Notes: generated by a model not told the origin, from the letters alone. A DNA stretch of 64,000 nt from Mesostigma viride (GCA_009746045.1 RPFO01000027.1:4487608-4551607), one strand, 5' to 3'; shown: positions 20,640 to 32,560, numbered from the stretch's first letter. Numbers and translations: made by a program.

Positions 20640-21175
20640 CAAGCATGCACATGTATATATGTGGAGCTATACTTGGGGGTAGAGTGGGTGGTCCCAGTAC
20701 AAGGGCCCTCTGCTCTTCAAATGCACTCCCCTCGGGGGGGTACGGTGAGTAGGTGATGTGACCCCCTTGTAAGCCCCCTGAGGGACACCTTCAATAAGTT
20801 GACCCTGGGATTGGTTTTGGAGGCACATTTGCTAGCTAGGATGGCATCCCAGCCACATTGTTTGTAACTGCCCCAGGGACCCACCGGATGGTGCTTAACA
20901 TAATTGGTTTTCTTCCATACCGACAGCTGTCCACCAGGGTACCCCAGGGTGCCCCTTTGCTTTTGCCAAGGTGTCCACCCTGGTCCGGTGGTCACTAAGA
21001 CACGTTCAAGCAGGAGTGCTACACGCAGTACGAATCTAGATCTCACTGCTGACCTGAAAATCGCCCGTAAAACCCTTTCTGTGCAATTTGCAGTTCTGCC
21101 ACAAACTCGTGCCCGATTTCTAGCCAAGAGTTAAAACTCATGGTCGAAAATCGGCCTGAGAACAGTTTAGGGTTA
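20640..21175 (-). repeat. Dispersed repeat X, copy 2 (inverted)
   Basis: Inverted relative to 12,480-13,070 and 39,660-40,570; the shared blocks TGGGTGGTCCCAGTAC, CCCCAGGGACCCACC and CACCCTGGTCCGGTGGTCA lie in reverse order. Confidence 0.65.
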
Positions 21176-21349
21176 AGAAATTGTGGATGCCTCTAGTAAG
21201 TTATGAACAGGGCTGGTTTTCTCACTGCGATGCAAAGTATTCCTGTTGTCACCCTTTTTTGCTAATCTGCGAGTCTAGTACCAGGCTGTTTCCATCCCAT
21301 GATGCCAATGCTGTACTTTGATGGTTCTGTTTATTTGTCCGTGCCACAG

Positions 21350-21489
21350 GTGAAGACAAGGAATCCGCAATAGCGATTCCGCCACTGGGCTCTGTTGGTG
21401 CCACCACGACCTTGACGGGCGACACCTCCCAATATTTGAGGAACGTGGAATTCGCCTGCACAGGCATGCCGTTTGCTGGCCCTGACATG
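21350..21489 (+). CDS. PPC-like domain 1, exon 1
   Basis: Bounded by CCACAG (ending 21,349) and GTATGT (from 21,490). Reading from phase 1 it gives EDKESAIAIPPLGSVGATTT and ends MPFAGPDM. This is the first half of a PPC-like beta-sandwich (bacterial pre-peptidase C-terminal type; in secreted proteins it serves as a carbohydrate or cell-wall module), where a G-P-D-V/M motif starts the next strand. It joins in phase to 23,604. The paralogous exon is at 27,991-28,139. Confidence 0.65.
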
Positions 21490-21584
21490 GTATGTTTTGC
21501 ATGTAGGTATAGACCCAAGCTGAGTATGTGATTGAGTTTATCGTGAACTTTTGTCTCAACCTAGTCACTAGCTTGTCATTGATT

Positions 21585-22020
21585 TTCATGGCTCTCTGAA
21601 CATAGTTTCTTCTTTGTGAGATAGAAGGGTAGCCACTATAGTTAGTCTTGAGGTTTATGTGACAAGCCTTGTGAGGCCGCAGGTGCAGCCTGCTACAGAT
21701 TTTCGGTGGCAATGGGTTGGCCAGCTTTCTGGCCAGGTGTGCAATCGCTACATGGTGATGCAATCTTACCACTGTCTAGTTTTATTTGTTAATGACGAAG
21801 TGATTACCTAGACCTGGTATTTTTTCCTCACTCAGTATGTGACCTAGGAGCCCCGGCAATCTTATATAAGCCGCGGGCAATAAGAACGCTAATTTACGTC
21901 GTTTGTTCGCGCGTTTTTAAGAAGAAAACGCCGTCTGAAGCGAGGCCTTGCGACATGTAAAAACTACAAAAACAAACCCATCTCTAGGTAGGCTATAGCA
22001 AAGGTCGGCCACTTTTCTCT
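21585..22020 (+). repeat. Solo A-type terminal repeat inside the intron
   Basis: It begins TCATGGCTCTCTGAACATAG and ends near GGCCACTTTTCTCTT, matching the A repeats at 16,325 and 32,044. No coding part follows. Confidence 0.6.
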
Positions 22021-23245
22021 TCCCACTCCAATTATTCAGTGCTGATGTAGTCCAAAATTAAGGCGGTTCCCACACTGGGTCTCACTCTTGTAAAAACAGA
22101 ATTACCGCGTCGAGAAATTCACGTGTACTCAATTTTGTAACTGGCTTCCACCATTGGCTCCACAATGAGAAAATGGGTCTTAGCGTTCTCAGGGCATGCA
22201 TCAGACTTCACCTTCGGTCAGAAATCTGCGTAGAAAACATCGTCCTCACATACTTTGAACTGGATTTCTGTACGACAAATCCTCCGTATCAGCTGCCAGC
22301 ATCGTTTATATGTATAACTTCTGTTTTACTTTTAATGGGTCTGTACGTCTCGCAGTCGGGGGTCAGATTGCGATTGTTCCTTAATCAGCAGGCTGCATAC
22401 GTCTGGTACGCGTGCACAAATATCTACACCAATAGAGAGCTGTTGCTCTTGGCATTTAGCTTCGTCGGAATTTGTATGGACTCTTAAACTGTCGTACGGC
22501 ACCTCCGTACTGCCCATCACCGCACAGCTCAGGTGTACGTGAGAGCTACAAGCTGGTATTCGGCCCGCTTCGACCCAGGTGGCGCGCATCAGACCGCAGG
22601 CAGCTTAAGAAGCTGTAGTTTTCTATTTGCCAGAACGCAAGTAATTCAGCAGATAATCGGATTGCCAGAATTAGAGCACTTGCACCGCTCCAAAGACCGC
22701 TGTAAAGCTAATTTGAAATTGCATGGTAATCGGTGAAATCATGTTCCATCTAGAAATTGCATGGTAATCGGTGAAATCATGTTCCATCTAGAAAGGCTTG
22801 ACGGTTGCTTTTGACACAGAAAGACCGGAATTCAGACGCCGTCCAGCAATCATCCATGGCTGTCGAGTACCTTAGGTGTTACGTAAGCACGCTGTAACTT
22901 TACACCTGATTTTCGAGTGCGGGCCTGGTGCGGGGTTGATGTCGAATCTCAATCTAAATTAAGCTACTGCAAAAACTCTCAGATATCTGTAGATCTCTGG
23001 CTGTCAGTGTATTCAAGGCGCCACACACCTTTTTGGTAGTTCATCATGACGGAAGGGGGGCACTTACCACAGTAGGTGCTAGCGAGCATTGGCACACAGC
23101 CGGCCCGTTCTACTCTTCTCCAAGGTAGCACAAGTACCGTTCTTGGCGTATGTGACGGATGGTAGAGCTACGCTATAGGCGGCAGATCTGCCCCCTTTGA
23201 ACCCGCCGTAACACAAACATAAAGTGAGCAAATTGCTCAACAGTT
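22021..23245. other. Rest of PPC intron 1, with a 38-bp tandem duplication
   Basis: 22,715-22,752 is repeated exactly at 22,753-22,790. The part near 22,170-22,260 (CTCAGNNCATGCATCAGACT, CGTCCTCACATAC) resembles 28,400-28,490 in the second unit, showing that the intron was duplicated with the exons. Confidence 0.6.
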
Positions 23246-23590
23246 CTAATTCTTCTCTCCAGGTGGATGGACTGCTGGAACTGCCCCAGTTTCCACAGTG
23301 CCAGGGTAGTTCCAGCCATCCCGAATCTTGTGAGTTGGATAAAAGCTACAAATTGTTTGGAGGCGGGGGCATATGTGATGGAAGGCGTAATTGTCCCTGT
23401 AGTGCGCAGGGCAAGGGCCATCGCCGCCGCAAGTGTCTGCGATGTATACTGTAACTATAATTTTTTGTTGCCAGTCACAAACACTGCATGTGTTGATAGT
23501 ATACGGCACTTTGACTGGTGTTCCGGGTGGGATGGCCTTACATTTTGCACGTCCTGCTGCGCATTGCACACAACTGCCCTCACCACATTG
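23246..23590 (-). CDS. Antisense cysteine-rich frame, DPBB/expansin-like, copy 1
   Basis: On the minus strand a frame ends at TAG 23,246 and reads CAAGRAKCKAIPPGTPVKV, NTCSVCDWQQKIIVTVYIAD, then TCGGDGPCPAHYRDNYAFHH. The order Cys-rich lead, hydrophobic VTV strand, D-x-C and a downstream F resembles the double-psi beta-barrel of RlpA, expansin and barwin-type secreted proteins. It lies within PPC intron 1 on the opposite strand and is open in both duplicated units with the same stop. The start is not found: the frame runs upstream into antisense of the PPC exon, so a 5' exon probably joins near 23,590. It is either a nested gene or a chance frame. Confidence 0.4.
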   Translation of the reverse strand, partial: QCGEGSCVQCAAGRAKCKAIPPGTPVKVPYTINTCSVCDWQQKIIVTVYIADTCGGDGPCPAHYRDNYAFHHICPRLQTICSFYPTHKIRDGWNYPGTVETGAVPAVHPPGEKN

Positions 23591-23603
23591 TGTTTCCTTG
23601 CAG

Positions 23604-23821
23604 GTATACTCATACACGCCGCTGTATCCGCAAACCCTCCAGATCGACACATGTGATTCCAGCTTCGACACTGTGTTGAAGATGGAAAGCGCTGACGGCG
23701 GGACCTTCTGGTGTAATGACGATTCTCCAGTAGACCAACGCTGCATGTCGAACCCACTTGGAAGCAAGCTTTCATATATACCAGTTGTGGCAGGGGTTAA
23801 ATACTACATCTTCGTGAAAGG
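23604..23821 (+). CDS. PPC-like domain 1, exon 2
   Basis: CAG ends at 23,603 and the GTATGT donor starts at 23,822; 218 bases, phase 0 to phase 2. It reads VYSYTPLYPQTLQIDTCDSS, then FDTVLKM, CNDDS, and IPVVAGVKYYIFVKG. These are the core PPC landmarks: an ID-x-C strand, F-D-T-V-L, C-N-D-D, and a V-A-G-x-x-Y-Y strand. The match to the family is clear by eye. Confidence 0.75.
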
Positions 23822-25611
23822 GTATGTGCCAAGCCTATGGACTATATTATGTAACGTGCCATGGCTGTGAATGGTGTGCATGTCGCACTCATCGCATGGT
23901 GGATGTGAGTGTATGACTTGGAGTGCATGTCTGTCTGATACAGGGATGGCGACGTGACCCTGAAAATGTATGTATCGTATGTATACTGGTATTATTATGT
24001 AACAGTTACCCAAGAATGGCCCATGGCTCGCTTGATTGCATCGTGCAGCTATCTGCTATGCATTTTCCAACCAATGCACTGAAAAAGACAACACATCATT
24101 CAACGCCAATTCCCTGAAAATGAAAAGAAAGTTAAGACTTAACAACAAAAGAAAGAGATGAAAGACCGACTTTGTTTCTGGAAGATACAGGGTTGATTAC
24201 GTTTGGTGGGATGCGGTGGAATGCGTCCTTCACCTTCGTGATATTTTCCTCTCTCTGTAATCATAATAACTTAGATCTGTATTCATCAATTAATAGATTA
24301 AACAAGTGCTCCCGTTGGGGAGTCACAGAGCACCTAAGTGCTTTCAATCCCTGAGTGTGCACAACGGGAACGGAGGCAGAGACTCCCCCCTTCCCGCATG
24401 CCACAGGACCCCCCTTATCTGCTTGAGGCATATACCATGAGAGTGAGGCCCTGCTACAGTTACACCACACGTGTAAGATTTTCACCCTGGTCCGGTGGTC
24501 AGGCATGTTCCTATGTGAGTGTTCTACAGAAAGGGCGGATCTAGCCTTATCTTGACGTCAAGCGAGAAATTCCCCCAAAGTCCTCGCGCAAATTCTAGTG
24601 GGCGCGTACACAAACTTGTCCCGATGAACAGTAGGGAGAAAGACTGCCCGCTGAAGATTGGGACAAGGGCAGGTTAAGGACCTGGGCCAGTCATACGGAC
24701 TTGCACTCATGGTCACCCCCACACCTCCCCACTGGGCCCTTGGGCCGGCACAAAAACGTAAGCGGAGTGGAAGCATAGTCAAGGCTGTTCACATCTGGGT
24801 CGCGCCGACACCATAGATTATCCCCTACCTGGAAGCGGCAGAAGGATGGGCTACTTTCCTTCCCCGTAGGGCCCTTCAGGGATTTACCGTCGCCCGCTCC
24901 AGGTTCCCACTTGTCTTTTCACCCCCAGGACAAAATCCTCTAGTTTTTTACCTTCACACACGGGCATGGGTCGGACCGACTTTAACACTAGAGATGGTAC
25001 TCGGTAGGCCTGCATGAAGGAAGGGATGCAGGGCTTTTCGCCCAGGACATTTCCACGCCTTCAATTGGGTTGGAGCCGCCCTGCAGGTTCTCTCATCAGC
25101 AGTACTAGTCCGCATCCCACGCCCGCCAGTGGCTTGCTCAGGGCAATTACTGACAGGGGCACAGTCTGAAAGCAGAGAGCCACCTCCCCTGCACTTTTCT
25201 TTCTCTGGCTCGACCGACTTGCCCTCGATGAAGTATCCAGTAGCACTGCCTCTCTTCGGCAGGTCCTTCCCTAGGCAAAATCGGAGTCGTTGGCTATGTA
25301 GGCGTGGTCCTAAACAAAAAGAAAAATAAGTACTGTATGCCTGCGTAGATGTATGCCACATTGGGTTTTTTTCCTGCAAAAAACTGTGTTGAATGCTGAT
25401 GTGTCTGAACGCATCACGGCTACTAGCAGAGAAATTGATGCTTACCTTGGTTCTGAAACCATTGTCAACAGGTCGAAGCTAATTGAACTGTACTTGAGCA
25501 TTTACTTGAGCATGACCTTCAACCCTCTCTCGTTACGTGCACAGGGGTTATCAGCATGCTTTACATGTACCTGTAACATCTGCTTTATTTTGGGATGCCG
25601 CTTTGTTCCAG
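23822..25611. other. PPC intron 2
   Basis: It contains CACCCTGGTCCGGTGGTCAG at 24,487 (repeat X end) and a piece at 25,170-25,270 whose copy is at 31,340-31,420. A minus-strand frame at 24,954-25,379 is not recognisable. Otherwise nothing. Confidence 0.5.
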
Positions 25612-25667
25612 GTATTCCGAAAACGACAAGGGATGGTTCAACTTGACATTGAAGGTTATCGAGCTGG
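25612..25667 (+). CDS. PPC-like domain 1, exon 3
   Basis: 56 bases between TTCCAG and GTGAGT. With one base from exon 2 it reads YSENDKGWFNLTLKVIELG, the closing strand of the PPC fold (G-Y ... F-x-L). It ends in phase 1, the phase in which exon 1 of the next unit begins, so domains can be repeated without frame change. Confidence 0.7.
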
Positions 25668-27990
25668 GTGAGTGGTGGAATAATATTTTTCACACAAGTG
25701 CGAACTGCAGAATGGAATGTATTTTGGTTCCCACAACTCCTTGCCAGGCTCTTCTTGTCTCATGCATGCATTTCAACACGTTTTACTGATAGCCATTGGC
25801 TGACTCTATCTGCCAAGAAAGTGAAGAGAATGGTATATTGTCATATGAGACAGCCACAGAAACAGATTGCCTGTCACACATCAGCATTATCATTATATCA
25901 AGGTCAGGTGTCTCGGTTCACAAAAACTCCTCACAAGGATGGCATAACAAATTTCAGTGAGTTTTCCCGGGAAATCTTGGTGCCAAAAGTTGTCTGAGAA
26001 TACTTCCCCGGAATGGGGCTTGTTATATACTATACGGCGCCGTGTACTGGGGTCAGCACAGGAGCCTGTTTCTGAATATTACGAACTGCCGAAAAGGTGT
26101 CTATACTCGCATCACCATTGCATTGTACTGGGTGCGTGTGTACGATTAGGATGGCAACTTAGTGATATTACATATTGTTGAGCTGGACAGTGGCGCCTTA
26201 TTTTGGTGGGAAATGTCCCATTCACAGGATGGTGGGACAAATCCAGGAAGTCGAGATCTCGCGGTGCTGTGTTCAGTGTCCCACCTAGTAGACGAGTTTT
26301 AAAGGAAATGGGATGGCCCACCCAGGGGAGTTGAGGTGTTTTGTCGAGTTGCATATCATTCCAGCACTCCGCACTAAGTCGAGCCCACCGTGGTGAGTTC
26401 GTGGTGTAGTGCCGGGCACAAGTACGAATGTGTGTTTGAACACCCCGAGTATGAGAAATGCACCAGTTAACCTTCCTATGGTACCTGAGCTTGGGAAAAC
26501 GGGGTGTCCCACGGTGCTGAGGTACTTCGCGCCCCGTCTAGGTGAGTCTGGTAGTGCCACCCAAGTAAGGCTGCCCCACCAGTATCCCACCGACGTATGA
26601 CGTCAGAGTCCATCTTCGCATTAAAATTGTAGTAGTATTTTGCTACATCATGAGTCATGCATGTGGGCGAGACCCAACAAGGTACTTCCTATATGTATTT
26701 TTAGGTTCTTTCCCTCAAGCTCAACCTACTGGTCATTTATGCATCAGCAACGCATGAGCGTGTTGGACTTGGCGCGTAACATAAGCCGACGAAACAATTT
26801 CTCAAAGCACATGTGGTCCAATTGACCCATGCACATCGGAACGCAAGTAGGTAGCAATTCCGTCGACGCATCCCCAAGGTCTGGCGGAGCTCACAGGTCG
26901 ACAAAGGCGCAAGAGTGGTACAACTTGCGTCTGCAGCCAAAAGTACTGGCGTACAACAGAATAACAAGACGTGGTCCTCGGCTGCTACTTACCTTGGCCG
27001 GAAGTTACTAACGAACATTGTAAATCATTTCGGCCATAGGAAAGTCTGGCCAAGCACGTTGCCAAACCATGAACCCTTTGACACCGGGCATGAATATGAA
27101 TGTGTCTGAACACCCAGGTATTAGAAATGTGCTGACCTACCTACTGTACCTGAGCTTGGGAAAATGGGGTATCCCACGGTGCTGGGGTACGTCGCACCCC
27201 GTCTAGGTGAGTTGGTCGTCCCACCGCGGTACATAAGGTTGCCCCGCCAGCAGCCCCCCGAAGTGTGACGTCACTGCATGTCCACCTTGGGATGGCTGTA
27301 AAGCAAATCAAATTGCTTCTTCGCATAAACAATGTATTGTGCTGGGAGCGTTTACATAAAGTGTCACCACGGGCAGGTGCCACAGATGCAGTCAGGACTT
27401 GGCGAGCTGGCACAGGGTGCGCCCACGCCCGCCACAGGAATGGTAGAGTCAGCAGAAATCCATTCACAGAAAATGGACTCTGTGTCAGCTGGGTCGACAG
27501 GCCCAGGCGGAGCCCAGCCCACAAAGGCGGCCACCGCATGCCAGTAGGCAGGCAGGGGGGAGACAGGGTTCACCGTGCCAGTGGGCGCCACGCCGGCTGC
27601 TGCTCCCACGCAAGCCCTACTTTTGTGCCGATATATGTTGCTGAATCATACAGTTTTTCTGTACAATATTGTTCTTCTACATGTAGCTATGTTGGCGTGG
27701 TATCGCTGTAATATAGTATGTAATATAGTATGTAATCCTATGCATACATTGAGAAAATTTTCACTTATGCTTGGCGGCATGTTAGCAAATAAGATCGTCT
27801 GATTTGGCACTGCTTGTTGTTCGACCACCAAGTGGTAAGATAGAAAACTATGCGGAGGCCTCTAGTTGGTTACAAAACAGGGCTCTTTGGTCACTTTGAT
27901 GGGAGTGTCCCTGGTGTCACCCTTGTTAACTTTTTTCCCTGATGCCAATCCTTATCTTTGGATGGGTCTAATTATACCTCCGTGCCACAG
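25668..27990. other. Inter-domain intron with a 180-bp direct duplication
   Basis: 26,430-26,610 and 27,090-27,280 share GTACCTGAGCTTGGGAAAA, GGTGTCCCACGGTGCTG or close variants, and CGTCTAGGTGAGT. Both contain TGACGTCA-like sites (26,599 and 27,268). A retroelement fragment follows at 27,290-27,610. Confidence 0.55.
27290..27610 (-). pseudogene. PAT/DIRS-like fragment downstream of the 2A-like site
   Basis: Minus-strand sequence reads TVNPVSPLPAYWHAVAAFVG, APPGPVDPADTESIFCEWIS, as in the start of the recombinase region at 34,715-34,830. The 2A-like motif and all catalytic parts are missing. Confidence 0.7.
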
Positions 27991-28139
27991 GTGGACAAGA
28001 CAAGGGAAATGCAATAACGATTCCACCATTGGACTCTGTTGGTGCCACAACGACCTTGCCGGGCGACACCTCGCCATATTTGAGTAACAATAGGTTTGCC
28101 TGCTACGATGGATGGGAGCCGTTTGCTGGCCCTGACATG
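27991..28139 (+). CDS. PPC-like domain 2, exon 1
   Basis: CCACAG ends at 27,990 and GTATGT starts at 28,140; 149 bases in the same phases as 21,350-21,489. It reads GQDKGNAITIPPLDSVGATT, then a slightly longer loop (YDGWEPFAGPDM). Joined to exon 3 of unit 1 it gives an uninterrupted second domain. Confidence 0.65.
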
Positions 28140-29794
28140 GTATGTTTTACATGTATGTGTAGACCCAAGTTGAGTATGCGATTGAGTATATATTTATCCA
28201 ATTTACGTGTCAACCCTTTCACCATATTGTCGCCGATTTATAGTGTACTATGGTTTAGTCGACAATTTACGTTGTTGCCACCCGGAGCTCTGACTGCTTT
28301 GTAACAAATTTATAAAACCAGGAGTTCTGGATCAGAAACCTCGCAGGTAATCGATTGTGTGCCTGGTTTCCACCATCAACTGCGAGGAGACAAGGCATTT
28401 GTACAACTCATTCTTAGAGAATGCTTCAGACTCCGCCTTTGGTCAGAAACATGTGAAAAAAGCGTCATCCTCACATACCTTGTACTGGTTCAAAGATCCT
28501 TAAGCCCCCGAGAAGACCAGCATTTGATTGATACCATCAGTGGAGCCCTGCTACAATTAAGGCAGTTTCAGCGGCCAGTTCTCAGTCCGCACACAGAAGT
28601 AAGATGCCTCCAGGGTCGGAGGTAGGGAAAGAAACAATGGCGGATCATTGCCCGCCTAGCTTGCGTAAGGCATGGTCCGTCGACACACAGCTGACATCGT
28701 TAAACCGGCATAAGTCACGCATCGGCCTTCAAAGTGCTGAAACGCCACTGAAAGTAGTGTGGCCAGGCACCCCCACGTTAGTACGCTAGCCGTACCGGTA
28801 ATAGTATACAAGGTCCTTCATACTAACCGCCACCAATTTCGCCCAGCGACCCTTTGTGCCGGTCCGCGTCCAATATCTGATCTTAATAACGACTTACTTA
28901 TAACACTCCGTCATGCATGCAGGTTTGTTTGGCAACCAGCCGCCGTAGCGGCTGGTTCCCACAGGTCCCCAGCATCATAGCTGGTGCACAGTTCACAAGC
29001 AATTACGAATCTTTGTAAGCAAGTCGTATAAAATATACTAATGATCTTTCGGACCACCTGACAGTAACCGCCGACCCTTATGTATAAACAACCAGGTCCT
29101 TCAAAGAAAACTAGGCGAGCTTTGTATTGCCGGATTAGTCAACCGGTGTCGTAGACAACCTTCCACATCGCAGGCCAAGGAAAAAGCGGCCCTATCTTGC
29201 CCGCATGCGTTGTTTAATTTACTTTCAGAGAAACCGATTTGATCTGTACGACAAATGCTCGGTATCAGCTGCCATCATCATAATTTTTCCGACTAACTTC
29301 GGTATTGCAATACTTAATCATGTGTCTGTACGTTTTGCAGTCAGCGGTCCAATTAAGATTGTCCCTCAAACAGCAGGCTGCATGGGTGGTTGGTTGGTTG
29401 GGAGCTGCAAAATGAGGCCTCCTTAGGTCCACCGCACCACTCTTACTTTGTGTAGTTACACAACATACAACATGTCTTTGTGCACACGTGCCGTAAGTAT
29501 GATATGTCTGATATGTATGCAAAAATATTTTCACCAATATCTCTAGATCTGACTATCAGTGCATTCAAGGCGCCGCATGCCCTGTCGGTATTTCAATTAC
29601 CACGAAAGGGGGGCACTTACCACAGTAGGTGCTATTTAGCACCGGCACACACCAGCCCATTTCTGATTACTCTACTCGAAGGCAGCACAAGTACCGTTCT
29701 TGGCGTATGTGACAGACGGTAGAACTACGATACAGGCGGTCCGATTTGCCCACTTTACACCCGCCGCAACGCAGCCATAAATTGCTCAACAATT
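28140..29794. other. PPC intron of unit 2, with repeat R2
   Basis: 28,800-29,240 is an inverted copy of 39,100-39,640 (ACGAATCTTTGTAAGCAAGT followed by CGTATAAAA) and shares ATCGCAGGCCAAGG and CTTTCAGAGAAA with 57,190-57,280. No gene was seen. Confidence 0.55.
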
Positions 29795-30118
29795 CTAATT
29801 CTTCTCTCCAGTAGAATGGACTGCTGGAACTGCCCCAGTTTCCACAGTGCCAGGGCGGTTCCAGCCGTCCTGAATCTTTTGAGTTGGACAAAAGCCGCCA
29901 AAGGTTTGGAGACTGGGGCATTTGTGATGGAAGGCGTAATTGTCCCTGTAGTGCGCAGGGCAAGGGCTATCGCCGCCGCAAGTGTCTGCGATGTATACTG
30001 TAACTATAACTTTTTGTTGCCAGTCACAAACACTGCATGTGTTGATAGTATGCGGCACCTTGACTGGTGTTCCGGGTGGGATGGCCTTACATTTTGCACG
30101 TCCTGCTGCGCATTGCAC
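29795..30118 (-). CDS. Antisense cysteine-rich frame, DPBB/expansin-like, copy 2
   Basis: Same frame and same TAG stop as 23,246-23,590, with conservative changes in the first 60 residues and more change at the C-terminus (FGGFC for ICSFY, STGEKN for PPGEKN). The frame has no internal stop. No ATG opens the conserved part, so an upstream exon is needed. See copy 1 for the fold argument. Confidence 0.4.
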   Translation of the reverse strand: MQCAAGRAKCKAIPPGTPVKVPHTINTCSVCDWQQKVIVTVYIADTCGGDSPCPAHYRDNYAFHHKCPSLQTFGGFCPTQKIQDGWNRPGTVETGAVPAVHSTGEKN

Positions 30119-30152
30119 ACAATTGCCCTCACCACATTGCGTTTCCTTGCAG

Positions 30153-30376
30153 GTCTACTCATACACGCCGCTGTATCCGCAAACCCTCCAGATCGACACA
30201 TGTGATTCCAGCTTTGACACTGTGTTGAAGATGGAAAGTGCTGACGGAGACGGGACCATCTGGTGTAACGACGATTCTCCAGTAGACCAACCCTGCACGT
30301 CAACAAACCCATTTGGAAGCAAGCTTTCATATATACCAGTTGTGGCGGGGGTCAAGTATTACATCTTCGTGAAAGG
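30153..30376 (+). CDS. PPC-like domain 2, exon 2
   Basis: AG ends at 30,152 and GTATGT starts at 30,377; 224 bases, two codons longer than unit 1 (GDGTIW for GGTFW; PCTSTNP for RCMSNP), phase preserved. All PPC landmarks are present (IDTC, FDTVLKM, CNDDS, YYIFVKG). Confidence 0.75.
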
Positions 30377-31795
30377 GTATGTGCCGAGCCTATAGACTAC
30401 ATTATATATTCCAGTGTTGGGTTTCAGGTAAGATGCTATAGACACCTCAGAATTTTCACCGAATAAGTATTTCAGTAGCACTAGTCAAGACTGTTAGCTA
30501 ATGACACAACTTTGGGGACGCCAGCATAACCCTATGCTGGCCATCCCCCGTCCCCCAACGTTGGGGGGGTAGCAGTCGAGCAAATGGGTAGGTCAGCGAC
30601 CATCCACCTCCCCCTCGACACCTACAATGCCCCATGGCTTTTTTCTTGAGAGGAAGGGGAGGTGACATGTGCCAGAATTATATCTTTTTGGATTTTTTTT
30701 TCCTAAACGCTAGTGGCATATAATCTGACCCTTACGCTCTGTGTAGCACAAGATAATACGAGCGTTAGCTCACAAAGAATGCTATGGCTGTGAATGGCAT
30801 GCATGTCGTAAATCATCGCATGTATGTGGTGGATATGTAGCAATGACTTGAAGTGCATGTCTGTCTGATACATGGACGGCGACATGACCCTGAAAATGTA
30901 CATACTATACTACAGTATAAGAGTAACCCAAGAATGGCGCATGGCTCTCTTAGTCGAATCGTGCAATTTTCTATGATGCATTTACCCACCAATGCGCCGA
31001 AAAACATAACACATCATTCCACGCCATTTCCAAGACAATAATGGAAAGTAAAGACTTCATAAAAGTTAAAGAGAGAGATGCAGACTGCGTTGTTTTTGTG
31101 GCAGATGCAGGGGTGGTTATGTTTGGTGGGATGCGGTGGGATGTGGTGGGATGTAGTGGGATGCGTCCTTCAACTTCGTGGGATTTCCCTTTCTCTGTAT
31201 GCTTGAAGCGTATATCATTAGACTGAGGCCAGGCCCTGGTAGAGAAAACCTTAAGTTAGAGCACACGTACACCACACGTGTAAGATTTTCACCCTGGTCC
31301 GGTGGTCAGGTATGGTCCTGTGTAAGTGTTCTACGGAAAGCAGAGAGCCACCTCCCCTGCACTTTTCTTTCTCTGGCTCGACCGACTTGCCCTCGATGAA
31401 GTATCCAGTAGCACTTATTCGGCGGATCCTTCCGGAGGTGACATTGGAGTCGTTGGCTGAATTGGAGTCGCTGGCTATGTAGGCGTGGTCCTACATGTCC
31501 AGAGAGAAAATTAAGTACTGTATGCCTGCGTAGATGTATGCCACATCAGTTTTTTTTCCTGCGAAAAACTGTGTAGAGTGCTGATGCGTTTGAAAGAAGC
31601 ACGGATTCAAGCAAAGAAATTGATGCTTACCTTGGTTCTGAAACCATTTTTAACATGTCGAAGCTAATTTCGGGTCAACATTCATGTACTCGAGCATGAC
31701 CTTCAACCCTCTCTCGTTACGTGCACAGGGGTTATCAGCATGCTTTACATGTACCCGTAAAATCTGCTTTATTTTTGGATGCCGCTTTGTTCCAG
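30377..31795. other. PPC intron 2 of unit 2
   Basis: Duplicated from 23,822-25,611 with deletions: GTCTGTCTGATACANGGA near 30,857, CACCCTGGTCCGGTGGTCAG at 31,290 and the 31,340-31,420 block. GGGATGCGGTGGGATG repeats near 31,130. No gene. Confidence 0.5.
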
Positions 31796-31851
31796 GTATT
31801 CCGAAAACGACAAGGGATGGTTCAACTTGAGATTGAAGGTTATCGAGCTGG
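31796..31851 (+). CDS. PPC-like domain 2, exon 3
   Basis: 56 bases between CCAG and GTGAGT, reading YSENDKGWFNLRLKVIELG, one residue different from unit 1. It again ends in phase 1. Any third domain would have to lie beyond the retroelement that starts 190 bases downstream; none was found. Confidence 0.7.
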
Positions 31852-32043
31852 GTGAGTGGTGGAATAATATTTTTCACACAAGTGCACACTGCAGAATGGA
31901 ATGTATTTTGGTTCCCACGACCCCTTGCTAGGCTCTTCTTGTCTCATGCATGCATTTCAACACGTTTTACTGATAGTCATTGGTTGAATCTATCTGCCAA
32001 GAAAGTGAAGAGAACTGGTATATGAGACAGCCACACAACAGAC

Positions 32044-32475
32044 TTGTGGTTCTCTGAACATCGTTTCTTTTTAGTGAGCTGGAAGGGTAGTAGCCGCTAT
32101 AGCTAGGATATAGGGTTCGCATGACATACCTTTTGAGGCCGGTGCGGCCTGATCCGGAGCGGCAGTGGCAGTGATTTGGCCAGTTTCCTGGCCAGGTGGC
32201 ATGAGCTATCGTGTGATGCAACCTTGCCACTGTCTAGGGTCCTTTGTTAACGGCGTAGTGATTACCTAGATCTACGAATTTCTTCTCCCGCGATATGTGA
32301 CATAAGAGGCCCGGCAAACTTAGGTAAGCTGCCGGCAATCAGAACGCCATTTTGTGTCATTTGTTCAGACGCAAAATTTGCGTGGCGAAAACACGCCGTC
32401 CAGACCAAGGCCGCTTGACACAGGAAAAAGACAAAAGCAAACCGGCCTAGCTAACGTCAGCCTCTTTTCTTTCAC
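32044..32475 (+). repeat. A1 terminal repeat of PAT/DIRS-like element copy 2
   Basis: It begins TGTGGTTCTCTGAACATCG and ends GCCTCTTTTCTTT, followed directly by the gag leader. It shares the CGGTGCGGCCTGATCCGGA and GACACAGGAAAAAGAC-type parts with the other A copies. Confidence 0.75.
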
Positions 32476-32560
32476 AAGGGCGGCGAGAGCAGGCCAGGGG
32501 AAACGAACCTCTGGTTTGACAAACCTTCACTGTCGGAGCCATTTCGTGCCCTGAGCAACA

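Noticed and set aside
22173-22487. Membrane protein gene of 104 residues
   Set aside because: Hydrophobic by composition, inside an intron, and the matching part of the second unit is not open in the same frame.
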